A DNA stretch of 64,000 bases. Source: Semisulcospira habei (taxonomy: Eukaryota > Mollusca > Gastropoda > Semisulcospiridae). The stretch spans positions 162,622,063 through 162,686,062 of the forward strand of contig BTPG01000007.1 of assembly GCA_036245525.1 (NCBI GenBank). The letters are read 5' to 3'. Below, piece by piece: positions 10,701-19,400 of the stretch. Every line of letters begins with the position of its first letter. Position 1 is the first letter of the stretch. The translations under genes and the position numbers were made by a program. The notes below the pieces were generated by a model. The model saw only the letters and a program-made list of their open reading frames with translations. It had not been told where the DNA came from and did no database searches.

Positions 10701-12794
10701 CTGTAGCTCTGCTTTAGTTATTACTTTTCTCATGCAGTGGGGAAAGCTAATTCTAATTTGGGAATTAAAAAAAAAAGAAAGATGGATTAACCCTCTTGAC
10801 CTCACTGCCGCAATTCCAAACTTTGGGAGGCATTGTCTAAAGACTACATGTACCAGTTGCAGGAGATGGATTGATCATGATAATTTAAGGGTAGTGCCAG
10901 ATGAGCTTGGCGCCTGAAGGCGCCAAGCTCATCTGGCACTACCCTTAAATTATCATGATCAATCCATCTCCTGCTGCAGGGTCCCGGGGCTAAATGAGTT
11001 AACATGTTGGTTTTTTTTTTAAAGTTTCCCTCCGATTAATCTCTATCAAAATACTCACATCTTTTGGTACAAATGACGCAGATACTGTAAATCCTGACCA
11101 CAGAAATATTCCACCCGCCATAATGTACTTGCGTGTGTAGCGGTCCCCAAGGTAACCAAATATAGGGGAGAAAATCATGTAGATACAGATAAAGGATGTC
11201 TGAATGAGGCCAGACTTTGAATTGCTGATGCCATAGTAATTCTGAACATCGCCTAAGACACCTGTGGAGGAAACAAAAAGATAAGGTTAACACATGAAAC
11301 CCTAAGGAAGAAATTTATAAATTTGGGGTTATCTTTTGATTATATTACATTTGAGTTGACCCCAAAATTAAAAAAGCTTTGTTTCTGATGTCAACATAAA
11401 AACAACATAAGAGGGTCCAATTTTGTGTTTTTATTTTAGCAGCACAGATGGATGCGACAGCCCTTGTAGCATCTGCTCAATACTTTGGCGTTCTTACTTT
11501 TCCTCCTTGACGAAAAAAAAAGTATAGGGTAGGCATGATAAAACAATGTTGGTTGAGAAAGTGGAAACAGAGTACTTTATCTTTTTTGGCCTCACACTAT
11601 AGTTCTAATGAGTGATTAGGATTATCTTAGTGTGGTTTCAGAATAAGTATTTAGCTTGATGTCTAGATGCGATAAACTATTTTGGCACCTCCCTTTTACA
11701 ACCATAATTGATTGTCCCCTGTATTAGGATCTAACTTTTTGTCTGTGCACAGTGCTTTTTGTCATGGTGATTCCTGCTGGAGTCACCTTGACAAAAAGCA
11801 CTGAAGACAGCCAAAGGCTTAATGGCTTATGATTTAATATGGTGCACATAATGAAAAAAACTAGAAGGCACACTCCCCACAAGCTTTTTCTTTAAATATT
11901 TGAAGTTTGTGCTGATTTTGGGTGGAGGGCACCCTCTGACATACATGTAGCAGAAGATGGTTCTTGGAGACAGTTCAAGGGTAGTACCAAATTGGTGGCC
12001 CTTGGAACTATCATGGCCAATTCATCATGCACTGACTTAATGTCTCTGACATCAGCCACAGCCTAAGTCCAGGAAAAGAAGGCACAATTTTCCTGGTTGT
12101 GATCTAAATTTGATTTGAGTTGACATCAAATTGTCAACATCACATGACTGAGCAATCAGCAAATACAGTTCCTGTGTCAAAATACATTGACAGAAGTGCC
12201 TGAAAGGAGACTGTCAGTGCATCGTATGATGTATTCTCCCGTTTTTAATGAACTTTATTTCAACATACTGAATCAGTGAATGTCTGAAGATTCATAAATG
12301 TATGGGATAATATATTATACAAGAAAATCTGCAGTTTGTACACACAATTATCAACTTGCAATTGTTTTCAGCCCCCTTAATTACCAGAACATAATAATGA
12401 CTGCCATTTTATAGAATAAAAGTGATTTAGTTTCTGGTAGTGGTAGCTAAACAATCAGAATGGGCTGCACGTACTTGTTTAAAGAGCTACATGCGGAATA
12501 ACTTATCAAGACGATACAAGCAACTTCCTCACCTGCTATTGTAAACCTATCCATGTAGTTCAGGAGGTTGATAAAAAGCAAAGTAGCAATGGTAACATAG
12601 GCGGCTTTCCTGCCATGAATAGGAGCTCCTTTCTCATCCACATTACTGAGTGCATCGCCACCGCTACCAGCTACGGCATTTCCACTACGGTCTCCTGAAA
12701 CGATAGGGGTAGTATCGGAATCGTTAAAATAGTCTGCAGCTTCCATGGCTTCAAGCTGCACGGTGTCGTCGAAAGGAGGCTCTGTACTGCTCAT
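1..12794 (-). CDS. spns1: Spinster-family MFS transporter (spns), partial: exons 1-4, rest off the left edge
   Basis: Four coding exons join in phase: 12533-12794, 11059-11261, 10133-10284 and 8723-8789. Together they encode a cytosolic acidic N-terminus, then the first membrane segment with [14 protein letters not shown], then [41 protein letters not shown] and FYFAIPVG. These are signature stretches of Spinster proteins (12-helix major facilitator fold). Family members carry lysophospholipids or sphingosine across lysosomal membranes (SPNS1) or export sphingosine-1-phosphate (SPNS2). The sequence mixes SPNS1- and SPNS2-like positions, so the paralog symbol is tentative. All introns seen obey GT-AG. 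The intron after exon 4 holds DIRS copy A and a LINE tail and continues past the left edge. The gene is divergent from NF1. Confidence 0.85.
553..1750 (+). repeat. Direct duplication of the DIRS leader within copy A (about 650-bp unit)
   Basis: The leader motif TGTGTACTGTGTGACCGGTT near 571 recurs as TGTGTATGGTGTGACCGGTC near 1237. The ATGGCAAGG mini-exon at 877 recurs at 1534, and a TTGCAG acceptor occurs after each (ending 1050 and about 1711). Copies B and C have one leader, so this is a duplication private to copy A. Confidence 0.6.
877..1299 (+). pseudogene. DIRS copy A gag-like start: mini-exon, intron and Cys-rich exon, first of two leader copies
   Basis: ATG GCA AG at 877-884 is followed by a donor-like GTTAAA at 885. 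A TTTTGCAG acceptor ends at 1050. The next exon reads CxxC (CMGC) in the frame shared with the other DIRS copies, but its second codon is TGA, so this copy is defective. The same leader block recurs about 650 bp downstream. Confidence 0.5.
1738..1768 (+). repeat. Poly-G tract
   Basis: An almost uninterrupted run of about 29 G bases within DIRS copy A; a C run lies near 1912-1930. Length is likely to vary and may be an assembly or polymerase artefact. Confidence 0.9.
2800..3750 (+). pseudogene. DIRS copy A reverse transcriptase/RNase H remnant
   Basis: SDQLRADALR-like sequence of copy B appears here as [13 protein letters not shown] near 2820. The RT motif around RRYLCFAIDG...PFGLN survives only as [10 protein letters not shown] near 3120. 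The RNase H portion at 3533-3740 is clearer: [14 protein letters not shown] and [10 protein letters not shown] align with copy B's HISWLELEAVWWAL and VVSYIQKRGG equivalents. Several frame changes and in-frame stops show that it is not functional. Confidence 0.65.
4150..6790 (+). pseudogene. DIRS copy A tyrosine recombinase, interrupted by a DNA transposon
   Basis: The N-terminal half (4150-4474) carries [17 protein letters not shown] and [15 protein letters not shown], matching copy B. The gene then stops at a 1569-bp insertion (4475-6043) flanked by TAGA. The C-terminal half resumes in recognisable form ([45 protein letters not shown]). The catalytic H-x-x-R motif survives as HEVR. The tyrosine segment FYLQDL of copy B is not intact here. 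Confidence 0.75.
4475..6043. mobile_element. Non-autonomous DNA transposon with CAC-type termini and 4-bp TAGA target duplication
   Basis: The termini are CACGGCTGTTCA at 4475-4486 and its exact reverse complement at 6032-6043. A second inner match (CATTTAGTT on both sides) extends the inverted similarity. TAGA flanks both sides (4471-4474 and 6044-6047). The recombinase sequence is continuous if one TAGA and the insert are removed. CAC termini with a 4-bp duplication fit the Chapaev/CACTA (CMC) group; that assignment is inference. No transposase was recognised, and the ORFs inside are short. Confidence 0.7.
6887..7000 (+). repeat. DIRS copy A internal complementary region
   Basis: The first half is the reverse complement of the element's left terminus (AGTAATGTCATCGGTAATGT then TTTTGAGGAAAC). 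The second half is the reverse complement of the right terminus (TCTCTAAAATGTATTTTT, then TACTTACCGATGACATTACT). This end-to-end junction, placed after the recombinase gene, is the hallmark of DIRS elements and is thought to template the circular intermediate. Confidence 0.8.
7145..8587 (+). mobile_element. hAT-like DNA transposon, internally deleted, inserted in the DIRS copy A terminal repeat
   Basis: Perfect 18-bp terminal inverted repeats are present: CAGGGCCTCAGATCCACG at 7145-7162 and its complement at 8570-8587. GTACAC flanks both sides (7139-7144 and 8588-8593). The empty site can be read from the opposite DIRS terminus near 410-425. The subterminal zones repeat a GGACAAATGTCCTATTG-like palindromic motif several times at each end, a candidate transposase-binding array. 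One ORF encodes the N-terminal part of a transposase. A 6-bp duplication is unusual for hAT (normally 8 bp), so the subgroup is uncertain. Confidence 0.8.
7535..8467 (+). CDS. hAT-like transposase, N-terminal part with TTF/BED-like zinc finger
   Basis: The 310-residue ORF starts at the ATG of [15 protein letters not shown], chosen over upstream in-frame sequence because it opens with a basic nuclear-localisation-like segment. A low-complexity acidic stretch follows. Around residues 110-150 there is a zinc-finger-like block ([13 protein letters not shown]... H...H) of the TTF type seen before hAT transposase domains. Near residue 260, [17 protein letters not shown] resembles the first catalytic-aspartate region of hAT transposases. 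The ORF stops soon after, so the remaining catalytic residues and the C-terminal dimerisation domain are missing. Related host proteins such as ZBED or ZNF862 share this layout, but the terminal repeats show this one belongs to a transposon. It is unlikely to be active alone. Confidence 0.7.
   Translation: MPPKKKIKADSKQQQLKNFGFGKTVKNVREETNASDQTSASQATEEERREVRDVIDLDMTGDAPDPQPSTSCDNAQTKQAEPAEKEESTTRKFVQAWTLSFKWLRYENEKMFCTACNNENMKNAFTSGCINFRKSALSDHEVTKEHRDSLKVPALQKNTEEIAIRLLSAQEKGAAVAIRAAYWIIKENLACSKFKSLLNLLKSVETPFVKQIEISESTKYESTESFYEFLKAMSDTIETQVAEHIENSHVVTLKVDESTDRTNTKRFAILVRVINSQMKPITHYLANVQVPDGTGETMARTVMEHVLMSY
8723..8789 (-). CDS. spns1: spns exon 4
   Basis: Reads [20 protein letters not shown] and ALR, matching the family's GSGLGYI...WHWALR segment. 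The acceptor is TTTTCAG, the donor is GTAAGT, and the exon opens at phase 2 and closes at phase 0. It lies only about 40 bp from the end of DIRS copy A. Confidence 0.85.
9252..9694 (-). mobile_element. 5'-truncated LINE copy with 13-bp target duplication
   Basis: The minus strand encodes the last ~145 residues of the same reverse transcriptase family as 47190-48727 ([20 protein letters not shown] through the basic tail). It ends in the GTAAGTAAGTAA tail. AATGGGGCTGTGG flanks both sides (9239-9251 and 9695-9707). The intact reading frame and near-identity to the other copies indicate a young insertion in the spns intron. Confidence 0.88.
9988..10074. repeat. Hairpin element, family H2
   Basis: The palindrome centres on GTGATTCCTGCAGGAATCAC with arms containing AGCACTTTTTGTTGA. 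The outer ends (CCCTTTTGACTGTC and GGACAGCCAAGGGGTT) pair as well. The outer TTAA is degraded. Confidence 0.75.
10133..10284 (-). CDS. spns1: spns exon 3
   Basis: Encodes [20 protein letters not shown] and then [11 protein letters not shown]...FYFAIPVG, the most conserved Spinster segment. The acceptor is CCCCAG and the donor GTGAGA. It opens at phase 0 and closes at phase 2. Confidence 0.9.
10787..11002. repeat. TTAA-bounded hairpin element, family H1
   Basis: TTAA occurs at both ends. The stem of about 55 bp runs from AGGAGATGGATTGATCATGA through AGTGCCAGATGAGCTTGGCGCC and back. The long asymmetric arm (TTTGGGAGGC...) lies on the left. Confidence 0.88.
11059..11261 (-). CDS. spns1: spns exon 2
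   Basis: Encodes [20 protein letters not shown], then [20 protein letters not shown] and [11 protein letters not shown]. This covers transmembrane helices 2-3 and the conserved D-R-Y/F-x-R-K loop of the major facilitator superfamily. The acceptor is CCACAG and the donor GTGAGT, with phases 1 to 0. Confidence 0.9.
11731..11822. repeat. Hairpin element, family H2
   Basis: Arms CAGTGCTTTTTGTCATGGTG and CACCTTGACAAAAAGCACTG pair around a TTCCTGCTGGAG centre. Confidence 0.75.
11950..12032. repeat. Degenerate H1-type hairpin
   Basis: GAAGATGGTTCTTGGAGACA followed by TTCAAGGGTAGTACC pairs imperfectly with GGAACTATCATGGCC. It is shortened and decayed. Confidence 0.5.
12033..12446. other. spns intron 1 sequence with nothing recognisable
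   Basis: AT-rich single-copy-looking intron. No coding exon, repeat termini or RNA gene could be recognised. Confidence 0.5.
12533..12794 (-). CDS. spns1: spns exon 1 (start codon)
   Basis: The ATG at 12794-12792 opens [21 protein letters not shown] Gly/Asp/Ser-rich cytosolic segment follows, then the first membrane helix ending [12 protein letters not shown]. The donor is GTGAGG, phase 1. An in-frame TTG 15 bp upstream is not a credible start. A TTTCAG|GA inside the exon could act as an in-phase alternative acceptor. Confidence 0.88.
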
Positions 12795-13408
12795 GAATGA
12801 GGTAAACAATGAAGTGAAGTTAGGTCAAAACTGATAACGTGATTAGGTGGAAGTTGACATCACGCCATGTTCGTTAAAGGGAGGTAAATGTTTCGTAAAG
12901 GATCGTGAATTTCCGTGCACCGAGCGAAATCGGCCGAATGTTTCCGATGGTGACCCAGTTTTGGTTCGCTTTCTTTAACAAGTTTTCACGTAAAATATGT
13001 CCCCCACACGCAACAGGATAACTATTTTTGCATTCACAATTGCTCGAAAAGCGAATGCCTGTTAAGTTATTGGCAACAAAACACATTTAACCCGACTGAC
13101 TAATGTAAACAAGCCATTTCGCGGTGTACTATTATGCATGAGAGTCTTTAAAAATAAATAAATAAATTTGCAGTTGGTTGCGGCAGCAGATATGGCTTTG
13201 GCATTTGGATTCCCATTGTCACAAAATGTATGCAGGCCCTGAAAAATCGATAAAACGACAGCAGCATGATGTCACGAGACAGTTCTTCCTTTTTTGGCAT
13301 AGCACTCCCGGCATCACCAAGTGCGCATGCGTTGGTAAATGAAAATAAGGAACATGGCGATTAGACCGGAAGAAGCCTGAGAGCATTTCTTCGACCAAAT
13401 TTCAGACC
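12795..13408. promoter_or_regulatory. Shared intergenic region between divergent spns and NF1 starts
   Basis: The 614-bp gap between the two start codons probably holds a bidirectional promoter. GTGCGCATGCGT at 13321-13332 matches the NRF1 palindrome (TGCGCATGCG core). ACCGGAAG at about 13365 is ETS-like. No TATA box is evident near NF1. A short upstream ORF (13354-13380) precedes the NF1 start. Function is inferred from arrangement and motifs. Confidence 0.55.
13354..13380 (+). promoter_or_regulatory. Possible upstream ORF in the NF1 5' leader
   Basis: AACATGGCG opens an eight-codon frame (MAIRPEEA) that stops 28 bp before the NF1 ATG. It matters only if transcription starts upstream of 13354, which cannot be seen here. 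The ATGGCG context also resembles a YY1-type core-promoter motif. Confidence 0.35.
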
Positions 13409-13468
13409 ATGGCTACGCAAAGACCTGGCGAGTGGGTCCAGTCCTTACTCGCCAGGTTTGATGCTCAG
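13409..13468 (+). CDS. NF1: NF1 exon 1
   Basis: Encodes MATQRPGEWVQSLLARFDAQ. The 60-nt coding length and phase 0 donor (GTATTT) equal the vertebrate first exon. Confidence 0.92.
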
Positions 13469-16400
13469 GTATTTATCTTTTCAGTTCTGTTTGGCGTCTC
13501 CCCTGTTGTGTGATCGCCAGCGGCGATTCAGCCTTGCCGGAGTGTGAAAATTTATGAATGAAATCTGCTGGCTCGTCAAGCTTCTATGAATGACATTGAC
13601 AAGTGGCACTCGTATTGGTAGTAGTTTCCTGTCTCGATTCGCTGGCTGATTGGTCACGGCTCATTGCGCTGCACGCACGATCGGTCAATTTGGAGCGATT
13701 GTAGTTAGTTTGATCCTTTCTGATGTCGACATCTTTGCTGACATCATCGCAAATCTGTCTTGCACCAAGAATAGCCAAACCCACACTGATAAATTAACAT
13801 TTTTCGCCCACAACTAGTATCTTTCGCAGGAAAGCACACACCCAGCAGTTTCATAAATGCTGTCAATGCAGACACGTAAATATTTTGGTACTTGTTTAGA
13901 CATAAACATTCTCTGTCACAGCACCAGCTGTCAAGAATGTCTTAGTTTGAAATGTAAGAGAGTGACATCGCAGCATTTGCATCATCAGCGGTCAGTTGAC
14001 CTGATCAGTTTCAGCTGCAGACTAGCAGTCACTCAAACCCTGTACTCAGGCATGCAGGCCATTTAGACATCTTCTTCTTAGTTATGATCATGTGCATATA
14101 TTATTTTTGTAAACATGTCAGTAACATGATATTTTTTGTGTGTGGAATATTATGACTTTTTATACTATAGTAAACATGTCACCATCAATACATGCATAAT
14201 TTATAAGCTATGGGTCACACATTCATCTTGAACAAAAATGCACAATTTACATGCAAAATGAGCAATGGCTAATAATTTTTCAACCTTCTTGTAGTTGTAC
14301 AGGGTATTTTTTTATTTTATGTAGAGTGCACACAATTAATCAGGTACAAAATATTAATTAGTTATAGCGAAAATTTGTTTATATGGTGATTATCATCAGT
14401 TTGCATTTTGAATGAAGTCATTCAAACACTTTTTGTCTTTGATCACTGCCTAGGAAAGCATCAACTGAGATTGTGTGCCAGCTGTTGGACTTAAATCAGC
14501 TGTAATTAGTGTAAATATGATAGTTCAAGGGCAGTGTTAATTTTACTGTACAGATAAAACTTTGTAAAAGAACTCACCAGAATTACAAGTATTGTGTCCT
14601 TGGAACACACGATGTGTGTGTGTGTGTGTGATATTGAAATGAAAATCTGCAGGATTGTTTGAAAAATTATGGGATCTTCTTACTGTTTACTGAGGCTTCA
14701 GAGCACTGTCCAGCAACAAATGGGAACTTTTTTTCAGCAGAAAATAACACTGAAGAATAGTGCCATTTTAGTCTGGCACCTCAGGAGGACACTGCCCTTG
14801 AATTACTAATGCTGATTCATCTTCGGAACATATTTTCTGTTTTCTTATACAATTACTTTTATATTGTTGGCCAGCACAAGCACTTTTTTTCCTGTGCATA
14901 TATAATGTATTATTTACATAATTGTTGTGTTCCAGCTGCCAATAAAAACGGGTCTTCAGACAACTCAGTCCATGCAGAATGTGAAGCAGAACAAGGAATG
15001 CTTGATGAAAGTCAGCAAACACAAGTTCTCACTTGTCATCAGCGGTCTCACTAAAACACTGCAGTCAGTTCTCCAAACAGTGAGTGTTAATTAATTATTG
15101 TAATGCTAAAGCTTGATCAGTGTGTGTGTTTGTTTTTTTAAAAAAAATTTATTATTTATTTTATTTATTTATTTATTTATTTATTTATTTTTTTTTTGGG
15201 GGGGTGGGGGGGCGCTGTTTTTCTGTGGGAATTGGTTGTTGTACAGCACTGTTGTCTTGTCACTTTCAGTTAACCCTTTTAACTCCAGAACCCTACAGCA
15301 GGAGATGTCTTGACCATGATAATTCAAGGATAGTGCCAGATTATCTGTCACTACCCTTGAATTATCATGCTCACCCATCTCCAGCAACTTCTACACAGTC
15401 GTTGGCCAGCACCTCTAAAATTAGAGAAATGGGACCTTGTGGCTAAAGGGGTTAATAATATTTTTTTTTTTAACATTTGTTTATTTGTTAAGTACAAAAA
15501 TGAACTTGTTTGTGTTTTTAATTTATTTTATACTTTTCAGTTTTCCTTTACATTTATTTGTGTGCCTGTGACTGCATCTCATTTTCTTGAGCTGTAAGGT
15601 CCAAAACGTGTACCAGCACAGCTGTATTTATTTGGAGAGGGGGTTTGTGGTGGGATGGGGTAACTGGCTGGCTTGTACAACTTTACTCTAAGTTACTTCT
15701 TCATGTGCTGTTTGTGAAAAGATGTGTAAGTAGATAGTTAACCTTTTTAACCGCGCGGCCACATTTCCCAAATTTGTTAGATGTCACCTAACACCTGTGT
15801 AAATTATTGTAACAGTTGGTGGAAACTATGCGCCATATTTTTGAAATGTCACTTCACAACTATACATGTACCACTTCCTGAAGATGGATCGTCCATTATA
15901 ATTCAAAGGTAGTGCCAGATTAACTTGGTGCTTGGTCCATCTATGGTGCGCAGTAGTTAAAGGATAGTGCTTGAGAAGTTGCCACGCTAATATGGCACTA
16001 CCCATGAACTATCATGGTCAGTCATTCTCCTGCAGTGATGTCCTACAAATGAATGTGTGAAAATGCAGTGTTTCATGCCCAGTGTGCTATGGAACCATTA
16101 AAAAAAAAAAATTTCAGTTGATTGTGGACAGCAATCAATTGGCAGCTAGTGCTCTGTAGTGGTAAATATTAGTACAGTTATATATATCACTATGTACCTT
16201 TCTCTTGAGTGCTTGGTGTCCTTTTCAATGCCTGTGTTAACCCTTTTAGCCCCAAGGACCCATTTCTCAAATTTGGGAGGTGTTGCCTCACGACTATGTA
16301 CCAGTTGTAGGAGATGGATTGAACATGATAATTCAAGGGTAGTGCCAGATGAGCTTGGTGCTTGAAGGCGCCAAGCTCATCTGGCACTACCCTTAAATTA

Positions 16401-19400
16401 TCATGATCAATCCATCTTGTGCTGCAGGGTCCTGGGACTAAAGGGGTTAAATAGCTTGCTGCATGTGAAATCACATCATTAATGCATTTAAAAAAAATAG
16501 ATCCACTGCGGATCCTTTTTCATGAGAAACAATAGTAAACACTTGAAATATATCGAGAAAAGTAACTTAGCCAACAAAAGCCAATGTCAGCCCAAGGAAT
16601 TGTTGTAGCAGGCTATGGACTAAATTTTGAAGTATAAATCTTTCTAAATCTAAATCCTTGACCAAACTCTTCAGGCATATATATATATATATAATAATCT
16701 CCAACACAGTTTCATTTCCATATGGTTTAGAATTAGAACATGCTGTCTTCCAACAACTGTTCACATTCTCAGTGATGATGAAATTTGTTGGTCACTCGAC
16801 GAGGCATAACTTGCCGCAGTCTTACCTTTTGAGTCAGGTGTGTGCCCATTGGTCATCACTGAACTGCCGTTGGTCAGTTTTGTATCTTTTGCATGTCCGT
16901 TAGACACTTGCTGTGAAGTGGAATATTGAGTTAAAACCACGTGGTTATCTGCTGCACTGGCTTTGTGAATTTCTTCAAGAGCTACTTGATCCTTGTAAGT
17001 CATGTTTGTCGTTCTGGCTTATATACTGTTAAAGAAATAACTATTTGAGTTGATTTGGTTCAGAGCCTAAGGTCAGCCCTGGGTGACCTGGGATTTGTAA
17101 TCTTTACCTTTGCTCCTATGAGCCAGGGCCACTGCCATTGAGAAATGAGAGAGGCCACATAAGAACTGATAGCAAGCACCAAGCAAGGGACTTTATCACT
17201 TGTTATATCAACAGAGTGACCTCAACCTGGCAGTTGACTAGCCTTCCATTTCCTATTCTTAACACATTTAGCCTGGACACACTATAGCAGGAAATGGACC
17301 GACCCTGATAATTCAAGGGTAGTGCCAGGTTAGCTGGGTGCCCTCTGGTGCCAAGCTAACTGGCACTACCCTTAAATTATGGTCAACCCATTTCCTGCGA
17401 CTGGCACATACATGTAGTTGATAAGTGACACCTAAAATTTAGGAAATGCGGCCTTGGGTTTAAATGGGTTAGAATGTTCAGTCCTCACACAGTGTCGACC
17501 TTGACTTAAGTAAGTTTAAGTTTAAAAAGTTTAAGTTTAGTGCCAAAATATCCATGACCATGATAGTTCAAGGGTACTGCCAGAAAAGCTTGCAAGCTAT
17601 TCTGGCACCACCCTTGAATGATGCTGTAAAGTTCTCTCCTGAACTGGCACATGGACTTAGGAAGACAAATTACTAAATCTAGAAATTTCAACCTAGATAT
17701 TAATGTGTCAGCATGAACTGCTTACAATAGGCAATGCCATAATATGTTAAAAGTTCAGTGATATTTATAATGGCTTCTTTTCTGATAACACCTTTGAGCC
17801 TTAGTGACTGTGAGTGTCAGCTGTACTATTTCCACTCTGTCAACCACAGCACAGAAATTAACTGGCACATTGTAGTTTGCGGGTAGTGCCAGATATGTTT
17901 ATGCCTTCATAGACTTGGTACCCTCCTTGTGTCAAGCATTTGTTCTGGAGGTAGGTTGGCACAAAGTTATGATTAGCTTGTTTCTTGAAAAGGGGCCAAG
18001 TTAATTTGGCACTACCCTATCACTTTTGTGGCTGGTCTATCTCCTACATTGTGTACATATATACACAGTCGGTATAGATGCCTCCCAATGTTTGTGAGTG
18101 TCATTATCAGTTATTAGTTGTGAATGAGTTAATTCAGCAATGATTGTCACTCGTTAACTATGTGCCGCATTCGCATTCGCAGCGTAAAGCCGCGAATCCG
18201 GATGCGGCACGCCTCAAAAGAGTTAAACGTTTGAAGATCTCGAGAGTCCATGAACTATTTATTTGCAAAAGGCATACATCCTCATGAGTCCCTGCATGCT
18301 GCAGGGACTCATGAGCATCTGTGCATCTTGCACACCTGATTTACAGTACATTTTATAGTATTTGACTTTTGGCAGAGTGGGCCATCACACCTTTCCACTG
18401 CAGTACTGCTACCACTACTAGTGACCTGTTGGATTATATAATCTAGATAAGGTGGTATCTGTTCTTAACCCATTGGCTGTCAACAGCACTTTTTATCTTG
18501 ATTATTCCTGTAGGAATCATTGTAACAAAAAGTGCTGCAAGAGCGTTGAGGTAGAGAGGAGCATGGTTTATGTCTGTGAATACATTTAGATTGAGGATAA
18601 GGTTACTCATATGCCTCACTTTAGTTTAGGTTGGGGGGTGGGGGGGGGGAAATAAAGCTGAATTGTCTGGTGGTCTGTGATTTTGGACCTTACGGCTTTA
18701 GAGCTGTAAGGTCAAAACTCAGACCAGCACACAAGTAGATTCATATCACATTAACCCATTTAGCCCTGACATCCTGCGGCCAGTTAATCGACCATGATAA
18801 TTCAAGGGTAGTGCCGGATTGGCTTGGTGCCTTATGGCGCTCAGCTAATCCGGCACTACCATTGAATTATCATGGTCGATCCATCTCCAGCGACTAGTAC
18901 ATAGTTGTGAGGTGACACCTCCAGAATTTGGGACATGCAGCCTTGGGATTAAATGGATTAAACTTCAGATGGTGACAAAACCTTCAGGGACCCAGACTTG
19001 TTTGTTATGTCCAGCATTTGTTATAATCAAAAGTTATTTACAAGGAGTGTGGTTGGGCCCTCTTAGTCTTAACAACTGTTATATGAATTTTGTTCATGTC
19101 TAACCTTGTAAGCAGTTTAGTAAGATTAGAAGTGTTTCTCAGCATCATTCAATTCAAACTCAATTCAGAAAACTTTATTTATCCCTTAAAGGGCAATTAC
19201 GGTTTTGTGGATGGGGGAACAGTAAAAATAAAAATCATTCAACAAACAATTAGTATCAAGACATTCTAATATAAAATGTGTATATAATATTTTTATACTA
19301 AATCTGTAGGACTTCTAATACTAAGATTAAGACATATTAATTAATGGGTAGACCATCAAAAACCGATGATGTCGTCATTGTGCATGACTTCTATTTGTGG

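Noticed and set aside
12794..12809. Upstream in-frame start for spns exon 1
   Set aside because: The codon is TTG; the first ATG (12794) gives the expected short acidic N-terminus.
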